DNA of 64,000 nt, taken from Sphingomonas sp. UBA978. Lineage in GTDB: Bacteria; Pseudomonadota; Alphaproteobacteria; Sphingomonadales; Sphingomonadaceae. Positions 43,341-52,259 of this stretch are shown one piece after another. Both the position numbers and the translations under genes were made by a program. The notes under the pieces are model-generated. The model searched no databases. It was given only the letters and a program-made list of their open reading frames with translations, and had not been told where the DNA came from. How positions within the stretch are numbered: position 1 is the first letter of the stretch; the number at the start of each line of letters is the position of its first letter. Location of the stretch: the NCBI RefSeq assembly GCF_002292295.1, contig NZ_DBBS01000003.1:62001-126000 (forward strand). Direction: 5' to 3'.

Positions 43341-45245
43341 TCACCGCACGAAGGCGCCGATGTCGGCGATCGCCAGCTTCGCCGCCGGCACCGCGGTCGC
43401 CGCGAAGGTCAGGCGCAGGTAGCGCATCGGGCGGGGTGCGGTGAACGGGATCCGCTGCGTCGCCAGCGCATAGGCGATGTTCTGGAACTCGCCTTCTGCG
43501 GCCGGCGTCCATGTCTTGCCGTCGAGACTGGTTTCGGCGCGATAGCCGCGCGGCGGGGCGCTTTGCTTATCCGGATGGCGCCATGGCGTGAGGCTGAAGC
43601 CGGCCACCGTCTGCGCCTTGCCGAGGTCGAGCGTGACCGACGCGGGCGTCGTGGCCGGCGCGGGCTGGCTCCACACCGACGAACCGTCGCCGTCGAGCAG
43701 CGCCTCGGCCCCGGGGGCGCTGGCGGCGACCACCGTCCAGTCGCGCGGCGACAGGATTGCGGCGTCGGTGCTGCGCGGCGCGGCGACGGCGACGGGCGCG
43801 ACGCTGCGGAACAGCGCGACCTCGCTGATCGCGGGGCAGGCGGGGGCGTCGAGGATCACCAGCCGGATGCGGCGCGCGGCGACCGGCGCGTCGAGGCGGA
43901 TGATGCGTTGCGCACCGATACATTCCTTTTCGGCGAGCCGCTGCCAGCGGCCGGCGACCTCCGCCTCGATCGCGAAGCGGGTGACGCGGACGCCGAGCGG
44001 GAGATATTCGCGGATGCGGATGAGGTCGAAGCGGCGGTCGGGCGGCAGGTCGAGCGTCAGCGTCGGCGTGGTGACGCCGTCGGGCGTCGACCAATAGGTG
44101 TCGCGATTGCCGTCGAGCACCTTTGCGGGCGTGCTGGCGCCGTCGCGCGTCGCGGTGGCGCTGGCGACCGCGCCCTGCGCCAGATCGGTGGCGAAGCTGG
44201 CACGGATCGCGTCACCGAAGCTTGTGAGCACGGCGACGTCATGATCGGGGATGCGGCCGCGGCGATCGGGCGGCAGGTTGAGGTGCATGTTGGTGCCGCG
44301 CGCCACCGATTCGTCGAAGAAGCGGATCAGGCGCGCCGGGCTCTTCACCTTGGCGTCCTCGTCCGGGTGGTAGAACCAGCCGGGGCGGATCGAGGTGTTG
44401 GTTTCGGCGGGCCACCAGAGCGGCGCGCCGCGGACGCCGCTGTTCCCCTCCGACTGGACATAGGGATGGTCGGGCATCGTCGGCCAGCACGGATCGCCGG
44501 CGATGCCGTCCTCGTTGCCGACCCAGCGGATCTCCGCGCCGAGCGGATCGAAGGTGCAGGCCATCGGCTGATGCTGGTGGACGAGCGCGATGATCGAGGG
44601 CCAGTCGTAATATTTCGGCGCGTCGATCGTCCGCGTCTCGCGCGCGCCGCCATAATAGCCGTCGCCGCCATTGGCGCCGTCGAACCAGAATTCGAACAAT
44701 TCGCCATAGCGCGTGCAGAGCTCGACCACCTGCTTGCGATAGTAATCGATATAGGCCGGGCGGCCGTATTCGGGATGGTTGCGGTCCCAGGGCGACAGGT
44801 ACAGGCCGAACGCCATGCCGGCGCGGCGCGTCGCCTGCTCCATCTCGCGGACGATATCGCCTTTGCCCTGTTTGTACGGGCTGTTGCGGATGCAATGGTC
44901 GGTCAGCATCGTCGGCCACAGGCAGAAGCCGTCGTGATGCTTGGCGGTCAGCACGATGCCGGTCATGCCGCCCGCCTTCGCCGCGGCTACGATCTGGTCG
45001 GCGGAGAAATCGGTGGGGTCGAACAGCGTCGGGCTCTCGTCGCCATAGCCCCATTCGCGATCGGTGAAGGTGTTGATCGAGAAATGCACGAAGGCGTAGC
45101 GTTCGCGCATATGCCAGGCGAGCTGGCGCTTCGAGGGGGTGGCGCCCCACGGTTTTGGCGGCGTGGCCGGCGTGATCGCCAGCGCGGGCGTGGCGCCGGC
45201 GGCGAGGCCGGAGGCGATCAGGGTGCGGCGGGTGAGGTCGGTCAT
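43341..45245 (-). CDS. Alpha-L-fucosidase, GH29
   Basis: 634 residues from the ATG at 45245 with a Tat-like signal ('MTDLTRRTLIASGLAAGATP'). The GH29 barrel shows 'FVHFSINTFTDREWGYG', 'LTAKHHDGFCLW' (102-110) and the nucleophile D189 in 'FEFWFDGANGG'. Two C-terminal F5/8 type C-like (CBM32) segments follow the catalytic domain ('DLPPDRRFDLIRIREYLPLG' and 'LDLGKAQTVAGFSLTPW'). It would release alpha-linked fucose, for example core alpha-1,3-fucose of plant N-glycans. It is the last gene of the minus-strand glycan cluster, separated from GH92 by a repeat region. Confidence 0.9.
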   Translation of the reverse strand: MTDLTRRTLIASGLAAGATPALAITPATPPKPWGATPSKRQLAWHMRERYAFVHFSINTFTDREWGYGDESPTLFDPTDFSADQIVAAAKAGGMTGIVLTAKHHDGFCLWPTMLTDHCIRNSPYKQGKGDIVREMEQATRRAGMAFGLYLSPWDRNHPEYGRPAYIDYYRKQVVELCTRYGELFEFWFDGANGGDGYYGGARETRTIDAPKYYDWPSIIALVHQHQPMACTFDPLGAEIRWVGNEDGIAGDPCWPTMPDHPYVQSEGNSGVRGAPLWWPAETNTSIRPGWFYHPDEDAKVKSPARLIRFFDESVARGTNMHLNLPPDRRGRIPDHDVAVLTSFGDAIRASFATDLAQGAVASATATRDGASTPAKVLDGNRDTYWSTPDGVTTPTLTLDLPPDRRFDLIRIREYLPLGVRVTRFAIEAEVAGRWQRLAEKECIGAQRIIRLDAPVAARRIRLVILDAPACPAISEVALFRSVAPVAVAAPRSTDAAILSPRDWTVVAASAPGAEALLDGDGSSVWSQPAPATTPASVTLDLGKAQTVAGFSLTPWRHPDKQSAPPRGYRAETSLDGKTWTPAAEGEFQNIAYALATQRIPFTAPRPMRYLRLTFAATAVPAAKLAIADIGAFVR

Positions 45246-45264
45246 CGGTGGTTCCATCGACTTG

Positions 45265-45638
45265 CCCGGCGACGGCCGGGGGATAAAGGTGACAACAAGG
45301 CGGAGGGCAGGTGCGATGTGTTCGCGCAGCGGATCGTCGCGCGCCGTGGCCGTGCGAGGGCGGGCGGTCCGCTCGTCCGGCGGTGGCGGGGGGATAGTGG
45401 GGACGGCAAAGCCGAGGGCACGGACCTGTCCTCACCCTGCGCCGCCTTCGGCGTCTTCTCCCTCTCCCGTCGGGCGCATCCGGTGAACAGCACCCCGTGC
45501 TGTTCAGGCCATGCCGGGGGCATGGCCGACCGGATGCGGGAGGGAGCGGCGGAGCCGCGGACGGGTGAGGGCCGGTGCGACGGGTCTGTGCAGCGGATCG
45601 TCACGCGCCGCGGCCGTGCGAGGGCGGGCGGTCCGCTT
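45265..45638. repeat. Degenerate duplications beside the GH92 gene end
   Basis: About 65 bases at 45310-45374 (including cagcggatcgtcgcgcgccg and gccgtgcgagggcgggcggt) recur at 45572-45638 with a few changes. The second copy contains the last codons of the GH92 gene. A second unit, 45265-45309, is echoed at 45378-45420 (cggc...gggggata...gccgagggca). The roughly 355-base gap between the GH29 and GH92 genes is thus made of duplicated pieces plus the element at 45430-45570. Confidence 0.6.
45430..45570. repeat. Cloverleaf-like inverted-repeat element between GH29 and GH92
   Basis: Outer arms cctcaccc (45430-45437) and gggtgagg (45563-45570) extend imperfectly for about 40 bases. Inside, gcatccggt / accggatgc (45476-45484 / 45529-45537) encloses two adjacent hairpins: gaacagca / tgctgttc and gccatgcc / ggcatggc. 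On the minus strand it lies downstream of GH92, so the folded RNA could affect transcript ends or stability. Confidence 0.75.
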
Positions 45639-47910
45639 TGGCCGCGCCGAAGCTCTTCACCGGGGTCGCGCTCATCGTGAAGGTGAGGGTGCCGCCGCGC
45701 ATCAGGTCGGCGTGGCTGATCCAGTTCTTCGTCCAGGGCTTGCCGTTGCGCAGGACGCTGCGGACGTAGGGCGTGTCGGCGCGGTTGCCGGGGGCCTCGA
45801 TCGTCAGGCGCCGGCCGGCGGGCAAAGCGATCGTCGCGCGTTCGAACAGCGGCGATCCGAACACATAGACCGCCTCGACCGGATCGACCGGGTAGAATCC
45901 GAGCGACGACAGCACGAACCACGCGCTCATCTGGCCGCAATCGTCGTTGCCGATGATGCCGTCGGGATCGTTTTTGTACATCTCGGTCAGCAGGCGGCGG
46001 ACCATCGCCTGCGTCTTCCACGCCGCGCCGGTGTAGGCGTAGAGATAGGCGACGTGGTGGTTGGGTTCGTTGCCGTGCGCATATTGGCCGACCAGCCCGC
46101 TGATGTCGGGCGGGGCGTTGGCGGGGAGCGTCGAGGGCGCGGTGAACAGCGCGTCCAGCCGTGCCTCGAACGCCCGATCGCCGCCCATGTGCGCGATGAG
46201 GCCGTAGACGTCGTGCTGGTTGAGGAAGGTCGCCTGCCAGCCGTTCGCCTCGGTATAGTCGCGCCACCAGGGCTTTGGCATATGGCCGAGCTGGATCGGG
46301 TCGTAGGGGCTCCACCAGCGGCCGTCGGCGAACTTCGGTTTGGCGAAGCCGGCCGCGCCGTCGATGACGTTGCGCCAGTTGCCCGAGCGTTTCAGCAGGC
46401 GGTCGGCCTCCGCGCCCTTGCCCGCGGCGCGGGCGAGATGGGCCGAGGCCCAGTCGTCATAGGCATATTCCTGCGTCCGGCTGACGCTTTCGAACCAGGC
46501 GTCGGCGGGGACATAGCCCTTCGCGTCGTAGAGGTTGCGGCCCTTGCTGTTGTCGAGGTCGGGCGCGGCGAAGTCGAACGACCGCTTGGCGATTCCGGGC
46601 CAGGCGGCGGCATAGTCCGCGGGGATGCCCTTGGCCTGCGCCTCGGCGAGGACGGAGACGCCGTGCCAGCCGATCATGCAGCCCGTCTCGGCCCCCTGCA
46701 ACGGCCAGACCGGCGGGCCATAGGGGCTCTGCTGCGTCTGGCGGACGATATCGGCGACGAGGCTGCGCACCCGGTCGGGCGCGATGATCGTCAGCAGCGG
46801 GTGGAGCGCGCGATACGTGTCCCACAGCGACAGCGTGCTGTAGGCGGCATCGCCGGCGGGCACGCTATGGACCTGCCGGTCGAGCCCGACGTAGCGGCCG
46901 TCGGTGTCGGAGAAGAGCGTCGGCGCGAGCAACGCATGGTAGAGCGCGGAGGACAGGATCGTGCGCTGGTCGGTGGTGCCGCCCTCGACCGCGACCGCAC
47001 CGAGTTCGCCCGCCCAGCGGGTGCGCGCGGCGCCGCGGACCGCGTCGAAATCCCACGTCTTCGCCTCCGCGGCCAGATTGGCGCGTGCGCCGGCGACATC
47101 GACCGCGGAGATGCCGCAGCGGATCAGGACCGGTGCGGCGCCGGCATCGTCGTAATGGAGGAAGGCTTTGAGCCGCTTGCCGGTGACGGCGCGCGTGCCG
47201 GCGGGCTGCGGCGCATCGCCGTCGCCGTAGAAGACGATCCGGTCGGGCCGGCGCGACAGCTGCATCGCGAAGTGGATGCGCCGCCCCTTCGCCCAGCGGT
47301 GGACGGTGCGGCCGCCGGTCAGCGTGCCGTCGGGATCAAGCGTCAGGGTCGCATCGGTGACGAGCGGCGCGGCATCGCTCTTGTCGAGGATCAGGTGCGA
47401 CAGGTCGACGAGGATATGCCCCGCGCCCGCCGGGAAGGTGTAGCGATGATAGCCGGTGCGTTCGGTGACGGTCAGCTCGGCGCGCACCCCGCTTTCCAGG
47501 GCGACGCGGTAATAGCCGGGCTCGGCATGTTCGGCGGAGAAGCGCTGGCGATAGCCCGCGTCGGGATCGTCGAGCGGGCCGGGCAGCAGCTGGACCGGGC
47601 CGCGCGTCGGCACCACCAGCACGTCGAGCATGTCGCCGATGCCGGTGCCGCTGAGATGGGTGTGGCTGAACCCCATGATCGACGTGTCGGTGCGGTGATA
47701 GCCGGAACAGGCGTCCCAGCGTTCGACGTCGGTATCGGGCGAGAGCTGCACCATCCCGAACGGCAGGGTCGCGCCGGGATAGGTGTGGCCGTGGCCGCCG
47801 GTGCCGATGAACAGGTTGGGGGCGGCGGCCGCGGCCGGCGTCGCCGCGAAGGCGGGGATCGGCAGACCGATGGCGGCGGTGCTCGCGAGCAGGGTGCGGC
47901 GGTTTATCAT
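45601..47910 (-). CDS. Alpha-mannosidase, GH92
   Basis: 769 residues from the ATG at 47910 with a signal peptide ('MINRRTLLASTAAIGLPIPA'); the frame upstream overlaps GH125 and is excluded. GH92 landmarks are 'LFIGTGGHGHTYPGATLPFG', 'GFSHTHLSGTG', 'SLWDTYRALHPLLTI' and 'GNDDCGQMSAWFVLSSLGFYPVDP'. These calcium-dependent exo-enzymes remove alpha-1,2, -1,3, -1,4 or -1,6 mannose. The start overlaps the GH125 stop by 4 bases. Its 3' end is partly duplicated downstream (45310-45374). Confidence 0.93.
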   Translation of the reverse strand: MINRRTLLASTAAIGLPIPAFAATPAAAAAPNLFIGTGGHGHTYPGATLPFGMVQLSPDTDVERWDACSGYHRTDTSIMGFSHTHLSGTGIGDMLDVLVVPTRGPVQLLPGPLDDPDAGYRQRFSAEHAEPGYYRVALESGVRAELTVTERTGYHRYTFPAGAGHILVDLSHLILDKSDAAPLVTDATLTLDPDGTLTGGRTVHRWAKGRRIHFAMQLSRRPDRIVFYGDGDAPQPAGTRAVTGKRLKAFLHYDDAGAAPVLIRCGISAVDVAGARANLAAEAKTWDFDAVRGAARTRWAGELGAVAVEGGTTDQRTILSSALYHALLAPTLFSDTDGRYVGLDRQVHSVPAGDAAYSTLSLWDTYRALHPLLTIIAPDRVRSLVADIVRQTQQSPYGPPVWPLQGAETGCMIGWHGVSVLAEAQAKGIPADYAAAWPGIAKRSFDFAAPDLDNSKGRNLYDAKGYVPADAWFESVSRTQEYAYDDWASAHLARAAGKGAEADRLLKRSGNWRNVIDGAAGFAKPKFADGRWWSPYDPIQLGHMPKPWWRDYTEANGWQATFLNQHDVYGLIAHMGGDRAFEARLDALFTAPSTLPANAPPDISGLVGQYAHGNEPNHHVAYLYAYTGAAWKTQAMVRRLLTEMYKNDPDGIIGNDDCGQMSAWFVLSSLGFYPVDPVEAVYVFGSPLFERATIALPAGRRLTIEAPGNRADTPYVRSVLRNGKPWTKNWISHADLMRGGTLTFTMSATPVKSFGAAKADRPPSHGRGA

Positions 47911-49334
47911 AGCTCTCCCTTCAGGATAGCGGGGCGGGTCTGCGCGAGATGGACGATCAGCTCGCCGAACAGGCCGTTCGCCCAGGCGAACCAGGCGCGG
48001 GTGAATGTGGCGGGATCGTCCCGGTCGAAGCTTTCGTGGATGAAGCCGGTGCCGCCGTCGGTGTCGCGCAGCGTGCGCAAGGCGGTGCGGATCGTCGCGT
48101 CGTCGGTCGCGGTCAGCGCGCGGACGATGAGCGACATCGGCCAGATCTGCCCCGCGCCGACATGCGGGCCGCCGATCCCCTCGCCGGCCTTGCCCGTGAA
48201 GAACCACGGATTGTTATCGCTCCACGCCGCCGCCTGCGTCGCCTGCCACAGCGGATCGGCGGGCGATACGCAGCCGAGATAGGCGAGGCCCGACAGCGAC
48301 GGCACGTTGGCGTCGTCCATGAAGACGGCATTGCCATAGCCGTCGACCTCATAGGCCCAGACCTCGCGGCCGTCGCGCAGCCGCATCGTGCCATGCGCCT
48401 TCAGCGCCGCCTCGACTTCCGCCGCGAGCGCGGTGGCGTCCTGCGACAGCGCGGCGTCGCCCCGCGCCTCGCCCGCGACGCGCGCGAGTTCGCGCAGCGC
48501 GGTGACCGCGAACAGGTTGCTGGGGATCAGGAACGGGTAGAGGCAGGCATCGTCCGAGGGGCGGAAGCCGGAATGGATCAGGCCGACCGGCCGCGTCGGC
48601 GCGCCATGGCCCCACAGCAACGTCTCGGTCGGCTGCGGGGCGGAACGGCGGAAGCTGTAGGGGCCGGGACCCTCCTTCCGCTGCTGTTCGCGGAAGGTGC
48701 GGACGCTGGCGCGTGCGGCCTCCGCCCAGGTCGCGTCGAAGGGCGCCGTGTCCCCGGTCGCGCGCCAATAGCCGTGGGCGAGCCGCATGGGGTAGCAGAG
48801 CGAATCGATCTCCCACTTCCGCTCGGCGACGCCGGGCTTCATCTCCGTCTCGTCCTTCTGCGACCATTCGAGGTTCGATTTCGCCGTCGGGTCCTGCATG
48901 AAGGCGTTGGCATAGGGATCGATCAGGATGCAGCGCGCCTGTCGCGCGATCAGGCCGCGGAACAGCGTGCGCAATTCGGGCGCCTGCCGTGCGAGGTGCA
49001 GATAGGGCTTCACCTGCGCCGAACTGTCGCGCAGCCACAGCGCCTCGATATCGCCGGTGATGACGAAGGCGTCGGGTGCGCCGCCGACCGTGCTCATCCG
49101 CACGGTGGTGTCGAGCGTGTTCGGATAGCAATTGCCGAACATCCAGCGCAGCTTCGGATCGGCGATCTGCGCCGACACGCGCGCGATCTCGCGCTCGACC
49201 GCGGCGCTGACGAAGCGGCGGTCCTTCGGCGCGGGGCGTTTGCTCGACAATGCCGGCGCGGCAAAGGCGGGCGTCGCGGCCGATGCCGCGATCGCGGCGG
49301 TGGTGGCGAGGAAGCGGCGGCGGTCGAGGGTCAT
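47907..49334 (-). CDS. Exo-alpha-1,6-mannosidase, GH125
   Basis: 475 residues from the ATG at 49334 with a Tat-type signal ('MTLDRRRFLATTAAIAASAA'). DUF1237/GH125 markers are 'MFGNCYPNTLDTTVRM', 'ITGDIEALWLRDSSAQVKPY', 'WEIDSLCYPMRLAHGYW' and 'SGFRPSDDACLYPFLIPSN'. Known members remove alpha-1,6-linked mannose from N-glycan cores. It overlaps GH3 upstream and GH92 downstream by 4 bases each, showing a tight operon. Confidence 0.92.
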   Translation of the reverse strand: MTLDRRRFLATTAAIAASAATPAFAAPALSSKRPAPKDRRFVSAAVEREIARVSAQIADPKLRWMFGNCYPNTLDTTVRMSTVGGAPDAFVITGDIEALWLRDSSAQVKPYLHLARQAPELRTLFRGLIARQARCILIDPYANAFMQDPTAKSNLEWSQKDETEMKPGVAERKWEIDSLCYPMRLAHGYWRATGDTAPFDATWAEAARASVRTFREQQRKEGPGPYSFRRSAPQPTETLLWGHGAPTRPVGLIHSGFRPSDDACLYPFLIPSNLFAVTALRELARVAGEARGDAALSQDATALAAEVEAALKAHGTMRLRDGREVWAYEVDGYGNAVFMDDANVPSLSGLAYLGCVSPADPLWQATQAAAWSDNNPWFFTGKAGEGIGGPHVGAGQIWPMSLIVRALTATDDATIRTALRTLRDTDGGTGFIHESFDRDDPATFTRAWFAWANGLFGELIVHLAQTRPAILKGEL

Positions 49335-51874
49335 TTCGGCAGCTCCGTGTCGGCGCCGGTGACGGCGAAGTCGAACCATTGGCCGGCGCCGTCGCCCGGC
49401 TGGCCGCCGCCGATCCACAGCCGATAGGCGCCGGGCGCGACATGGCGGCGCCCGTCGCGCTCGACGACGCTCATCGCGCGGGGATCGAGGATGAAGGCGA
49501 CGTCGGCGGCCTTGCCGCGCTGCACCGCGACGCGCCGGAAGCCGACCAGCTGGCGTTGCAGCACGGGATCGGTGAAGCCGCCGCTCTTGGTCGCGGGGGG
49601 CACGAGATAGGCCTGCACCACTTCTTCGCCGTCGCGTGCGCCGGCGTTGGCGATGCGCGCGGTGACGCGCAGGTCGCCGCCGGCCGCGACGCTCGCCATG
49701 CCGCGCGGCGCGGCATAATCGAAGCGGGTATAGCTGAGGCCGTGGCCGAACCCCCACAAGGGCGTGCCGGTGAAATAACGGTAGGTCCGCTCCTTCATCC
49801 CGTAATCGACGAAGGCGGGCAGGTCGTTGGTCGAACGGTAGACCGTCACCGGCAGGCGGCCGGCGGGATTGACGACGCCCGCCAGCACGTCGGCCAGCGC
49901 GGTGCCGCCGCTCTCGCCCGCATACCAGTTGGCGAGGATCGCATCCGCCGATGCCGGATCGACCGCCACCGCGCTGCCGCTGGTGAGGACGAGGACGATC
50001 GGCTTGCCCGTCGCCTTGAGCGCGTCGAGCAGGCGCTGCTGCACCAGCGGCAGCGCGATGTCGGTACGGTCGCCGCCGACGAAGCCGGGGACCTGCACCG
50101 ACAGTGCCTCGCCCTCCAGATCGGGGGACAGGCCGGCGACGACGACCGCGACGTCGGCGTCCTTCACCGCGGCGACCGCCTGCGCGAGCAGCGGCTCGGC
50201 GGGCGGCATCCACAACAGGCGGATGCTCTCGTCCTCCGACCGGTGGTCGAGCGTCAGTTCGATCGGCTGCGCGCTGCCGTCGCTGTCGACGGTCAGCTCG
50301 ACGCGGCCCTTTGGCAGGTCGCCGTCGTGCAGCGTGCGGCCGCCGAGCGTCAGCCGGGCGCGGTCGTGGACGGTGCAATCCTTCCAGCAGGGCGACTGGT
50401 CGAGGATCAGGCGGTAGCGGCCGGGACCGGGGGGGACGAATTCGCCGGTCCAGTGCGCGCTATAGCCGGTGACGGGCAGGCCCGGCGCGGGGCTGGCGCG
50501 GTTGAGGTCGAAGTCGATCCGGCGATCCTGCCGCACGACGGTCTTGCCGGCGGCGGTATAAGTGGCGCGCAGGCCCGGCTTGCCGTCGCTGCGCAGCGCG
50601 GTTTCGGGCAGGACGACCGCGGCGCCGTCGGCGAGGATCGATCCCTGCGCATAGGTGACGTTGGCGGCGCCGAAGCGGGCGCGGATGCCGTCGAGCGGGG
50701 TGACGGGCACGATCGCGGTGCCGTGGTAATTGCCCTGCAACACGCCGAGGTCGTCGGCATCGGCGCCGATGACGGCGATGCGCGCGCCGGGCGTCAGCGG
50801 CAGCCGGTCGGCGTCGTTCTTGAGCAGCACGATCGATTTGCGCGCGGCGTCGAGCGCCAGCGCGCGATGCGCCGGGGTGGCGACCTCGGTCGGCCCGATC
50901 CGCGACCACGGGCTGGTCGCGCCGAAGGCGATGCCGAGCGCCTGTCGCGCCCGCAGCGCGCGGGCGAGCGCGGTGTCGACCTCCGCCTGGCTGACGAGGC
51001 CCTGCGCCATGGCCTGCGGCAGCGCGGCATAGGCGGTGCCGCAATTGAGGTCGGTGCCGCCCCGGACCGACGCCGCGGCGGCGCCGGCGGCATCGAGCCG
51101 GTAATGGTGGAAGGCGTGGACGTTCGACACCGCGTCGCAATCCGACACGGTGAAGCCGGTGAAACCCCAGTCGCGGCGGATACGGTCGTTCATCAGCGGC
51201 GACGAAGCGCAGGCGGGGACGCCGTGGATGCTGTTGTACGCGCACATCAGCGACAGCGCCTTGCCCTCGGTCACCACGCGGCGGAAGGCGGGGAGGTAGG
51301 TCGCCTCCATGTCGCGCGGGGAGGGATCGACGTCGAACCCGTCGCGGCCCGCCTCGGGTCCGCTGTGGACGGCGAGATGCTTGGGCGTGGCGATGACGCG
51401 CGGGTGGCGCGGGTCGGGGCCCTGCAGCCCGTGGACGAAGGCGACGCCGAGCTTGCCCGTCAGATACGGGTCCTCGCCATAGGTTTCCTGCCCGCGACCC
51501 CAGCGCGGATCGCGGAAGATGTTGATGTTGGGCGACCAGATGGTGAGGCCCTGATAGATGCGGCGATCGGCGGCCGCGTGCTGCGCGTTGAACTTCGCGC
51601 GTGCCTCGGTCGACACCACCGTGCCGACGCGTTCGACGAGGTCGGTGTCCCAGGTTGCGGCAAGGCCGATCGCCTGCGGAAAGACGGTGGCATGGCCGTT
51701 GCGCGCGAGGCCGTGCAGCCCCTCGTTCCACCAGTCATAGGCGGGCAGGCCGGCTTTGGCGTCGGCGGGTGCGGTGCTCTGGAGCTGCGCGGCCTTTTGC
51801 TCGGGCGTCATCGCGGCGATCGCGGTCGCGACCGGGTCGGCGGCCTGTGCGAGCAGGAGGAGGGCGGGGATCAT
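49331..51874 (-). CDS. GH3 beta-glycosidase with PA14 insertion (xylosidase-like)
   Basis: 847 residues. A short signal ('MIPALLLLAQAADP') precedes the GH3 barrel: 'YDWWNEGLHGLARNG', 'DPRWGRGQETYGEDP', K165-H166 in 'TPKHLAVHSG', and the nucleophile D245 in 'TVSDCDAVSNV'. A PA14-like insert (about 430-560) interrupts the second domain, and a fibronectin III-like domain ends the protein. The 'YDWWNEGLHG' and 'SDCDAV' motifs are typical of beta-xylosidase-type GH3. In this cluster, removal of beta-1,2-xylose from plant N-glycans is a reasonable inference. Confidence 0.88.
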   Translation of the reverse strand: MIPALLLLAQAADPVATAIAAMTPEQKAAQLQSTAPADAKAGLPAYDWWNEGLHGLARNGHATVFPQAIGLAATWDTDLVERVGTVVSTEARAKFNAQHAAADRRIYQGLTIWSPNINIFRDPRWGRGQETYGEDPYLTGKLGVAFVHGLQGPDPRHPRVIATPKHLAVHSGPEAGRDGFDVDPSPRDMEATYLPAFRRVVTEGKALSLMCAYNSIHGVPACASSPLMNDRIRRDWGFTGFTVSDCDAVSNVHAFHHYRLDAAGAAAASVRGGTDLNCGTAYAALPQAMAQGLVSQAEVDTALARALRARQALGIAFGATSPWSRIGPTEVATPAHRALALDAARKSIVLLKNDADRLPLTPGARIAVIGADADDLGVLQGNYHGTAIVPVTPLDGIRARFGAANVTYAQGSILADGAAVVLPETALRSDGKPGLRATYTAAGKTVVRQDRRIDFDLNRASPAPGLPVTGYSAHWTGEFVPPGPGRYRLILDQSPCWKDCTVHDRARLTLGGRTLHDGDLPKGRVELTVDSDGSAQPIELTLDHRSEDESIRLLWMPPAEPLLAQAVAAVKDADVAVVVAGLSPDLEGEALSVQVPGFVGGDRTDIALPLVQQRLLDALKATGKPIVLVLTSGSAVAVDPASADAILANWYAGESGGTALADVLAGVVNPAGRLPVTVYRSTNDLPAFVDYGMKERTYRYFTGTPLWGFGHGLSYTRFDYAAPRGMASVAAGGDLRVTARIANAGARDGEEVVQAYLVPPATKSGGFTDPVLQRQLVGFRRVAVQRGKAADVAFILDPRAMSVVERDGRRHVAPGAYRLWIGGGQPGDGAGQWFDFAVTGADTELPK

Positions 51875-51898
51875 GCTGTCGGTCCCGATGTTGGGGTG

Positions 51899-52136
51899 CG
51901 CGCGAAGACGCGAAGGCGCGAAGGGAGAAGGTTTTGGTCGCGCGGAGACGCGGAGACGCGGAGAGAAGACGGCGCGGATCGGGGCGAGCGTCGTGGCATC
52001 TGACGAGGATCTTTGAAGCTGCCGCAGGCTTTCTTACTGGCGTTGGGACATGTGTCGGGCGTCTCGCGCGCATCCCCTCCGCGTCTCCGCGTCTCCGCGC
52101 GAATCCCCCTTCGTCGCGTCTTCGCGTCTTCGCGTG
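51899..52136. repeat. Long inverted-repeat element of family D, second copy
   Basis: Left arm about 51899-51968 (cgcgaagacgcgaaggcgcg, ggagacgcggagacgcggag) and right arm about 52075-52134 (gcgtctccgcgtctccgcgc, gcgtcttcgcgtcttcgcgt) are inverted copies rich in 9-base iterations. Compared with 24896-25203 the arms are less regular and no family B element is inside. With a half family B arm near 52214-52240, it fills the 385-base gap between GH3 and GH2. Confidence 0.75.
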
Positions 52137-52259
52137 AATATGACCCGTTACCATCCCGGTCGAAGCAAGGGTCCGGTCGGAGAACCACCATCGGCAGATG
52201 ACTGCGGTCGCCCGGCTGGACCCCGGCCTCCGCCGGGGAAGTAACGAGGGCGGCGGCGA

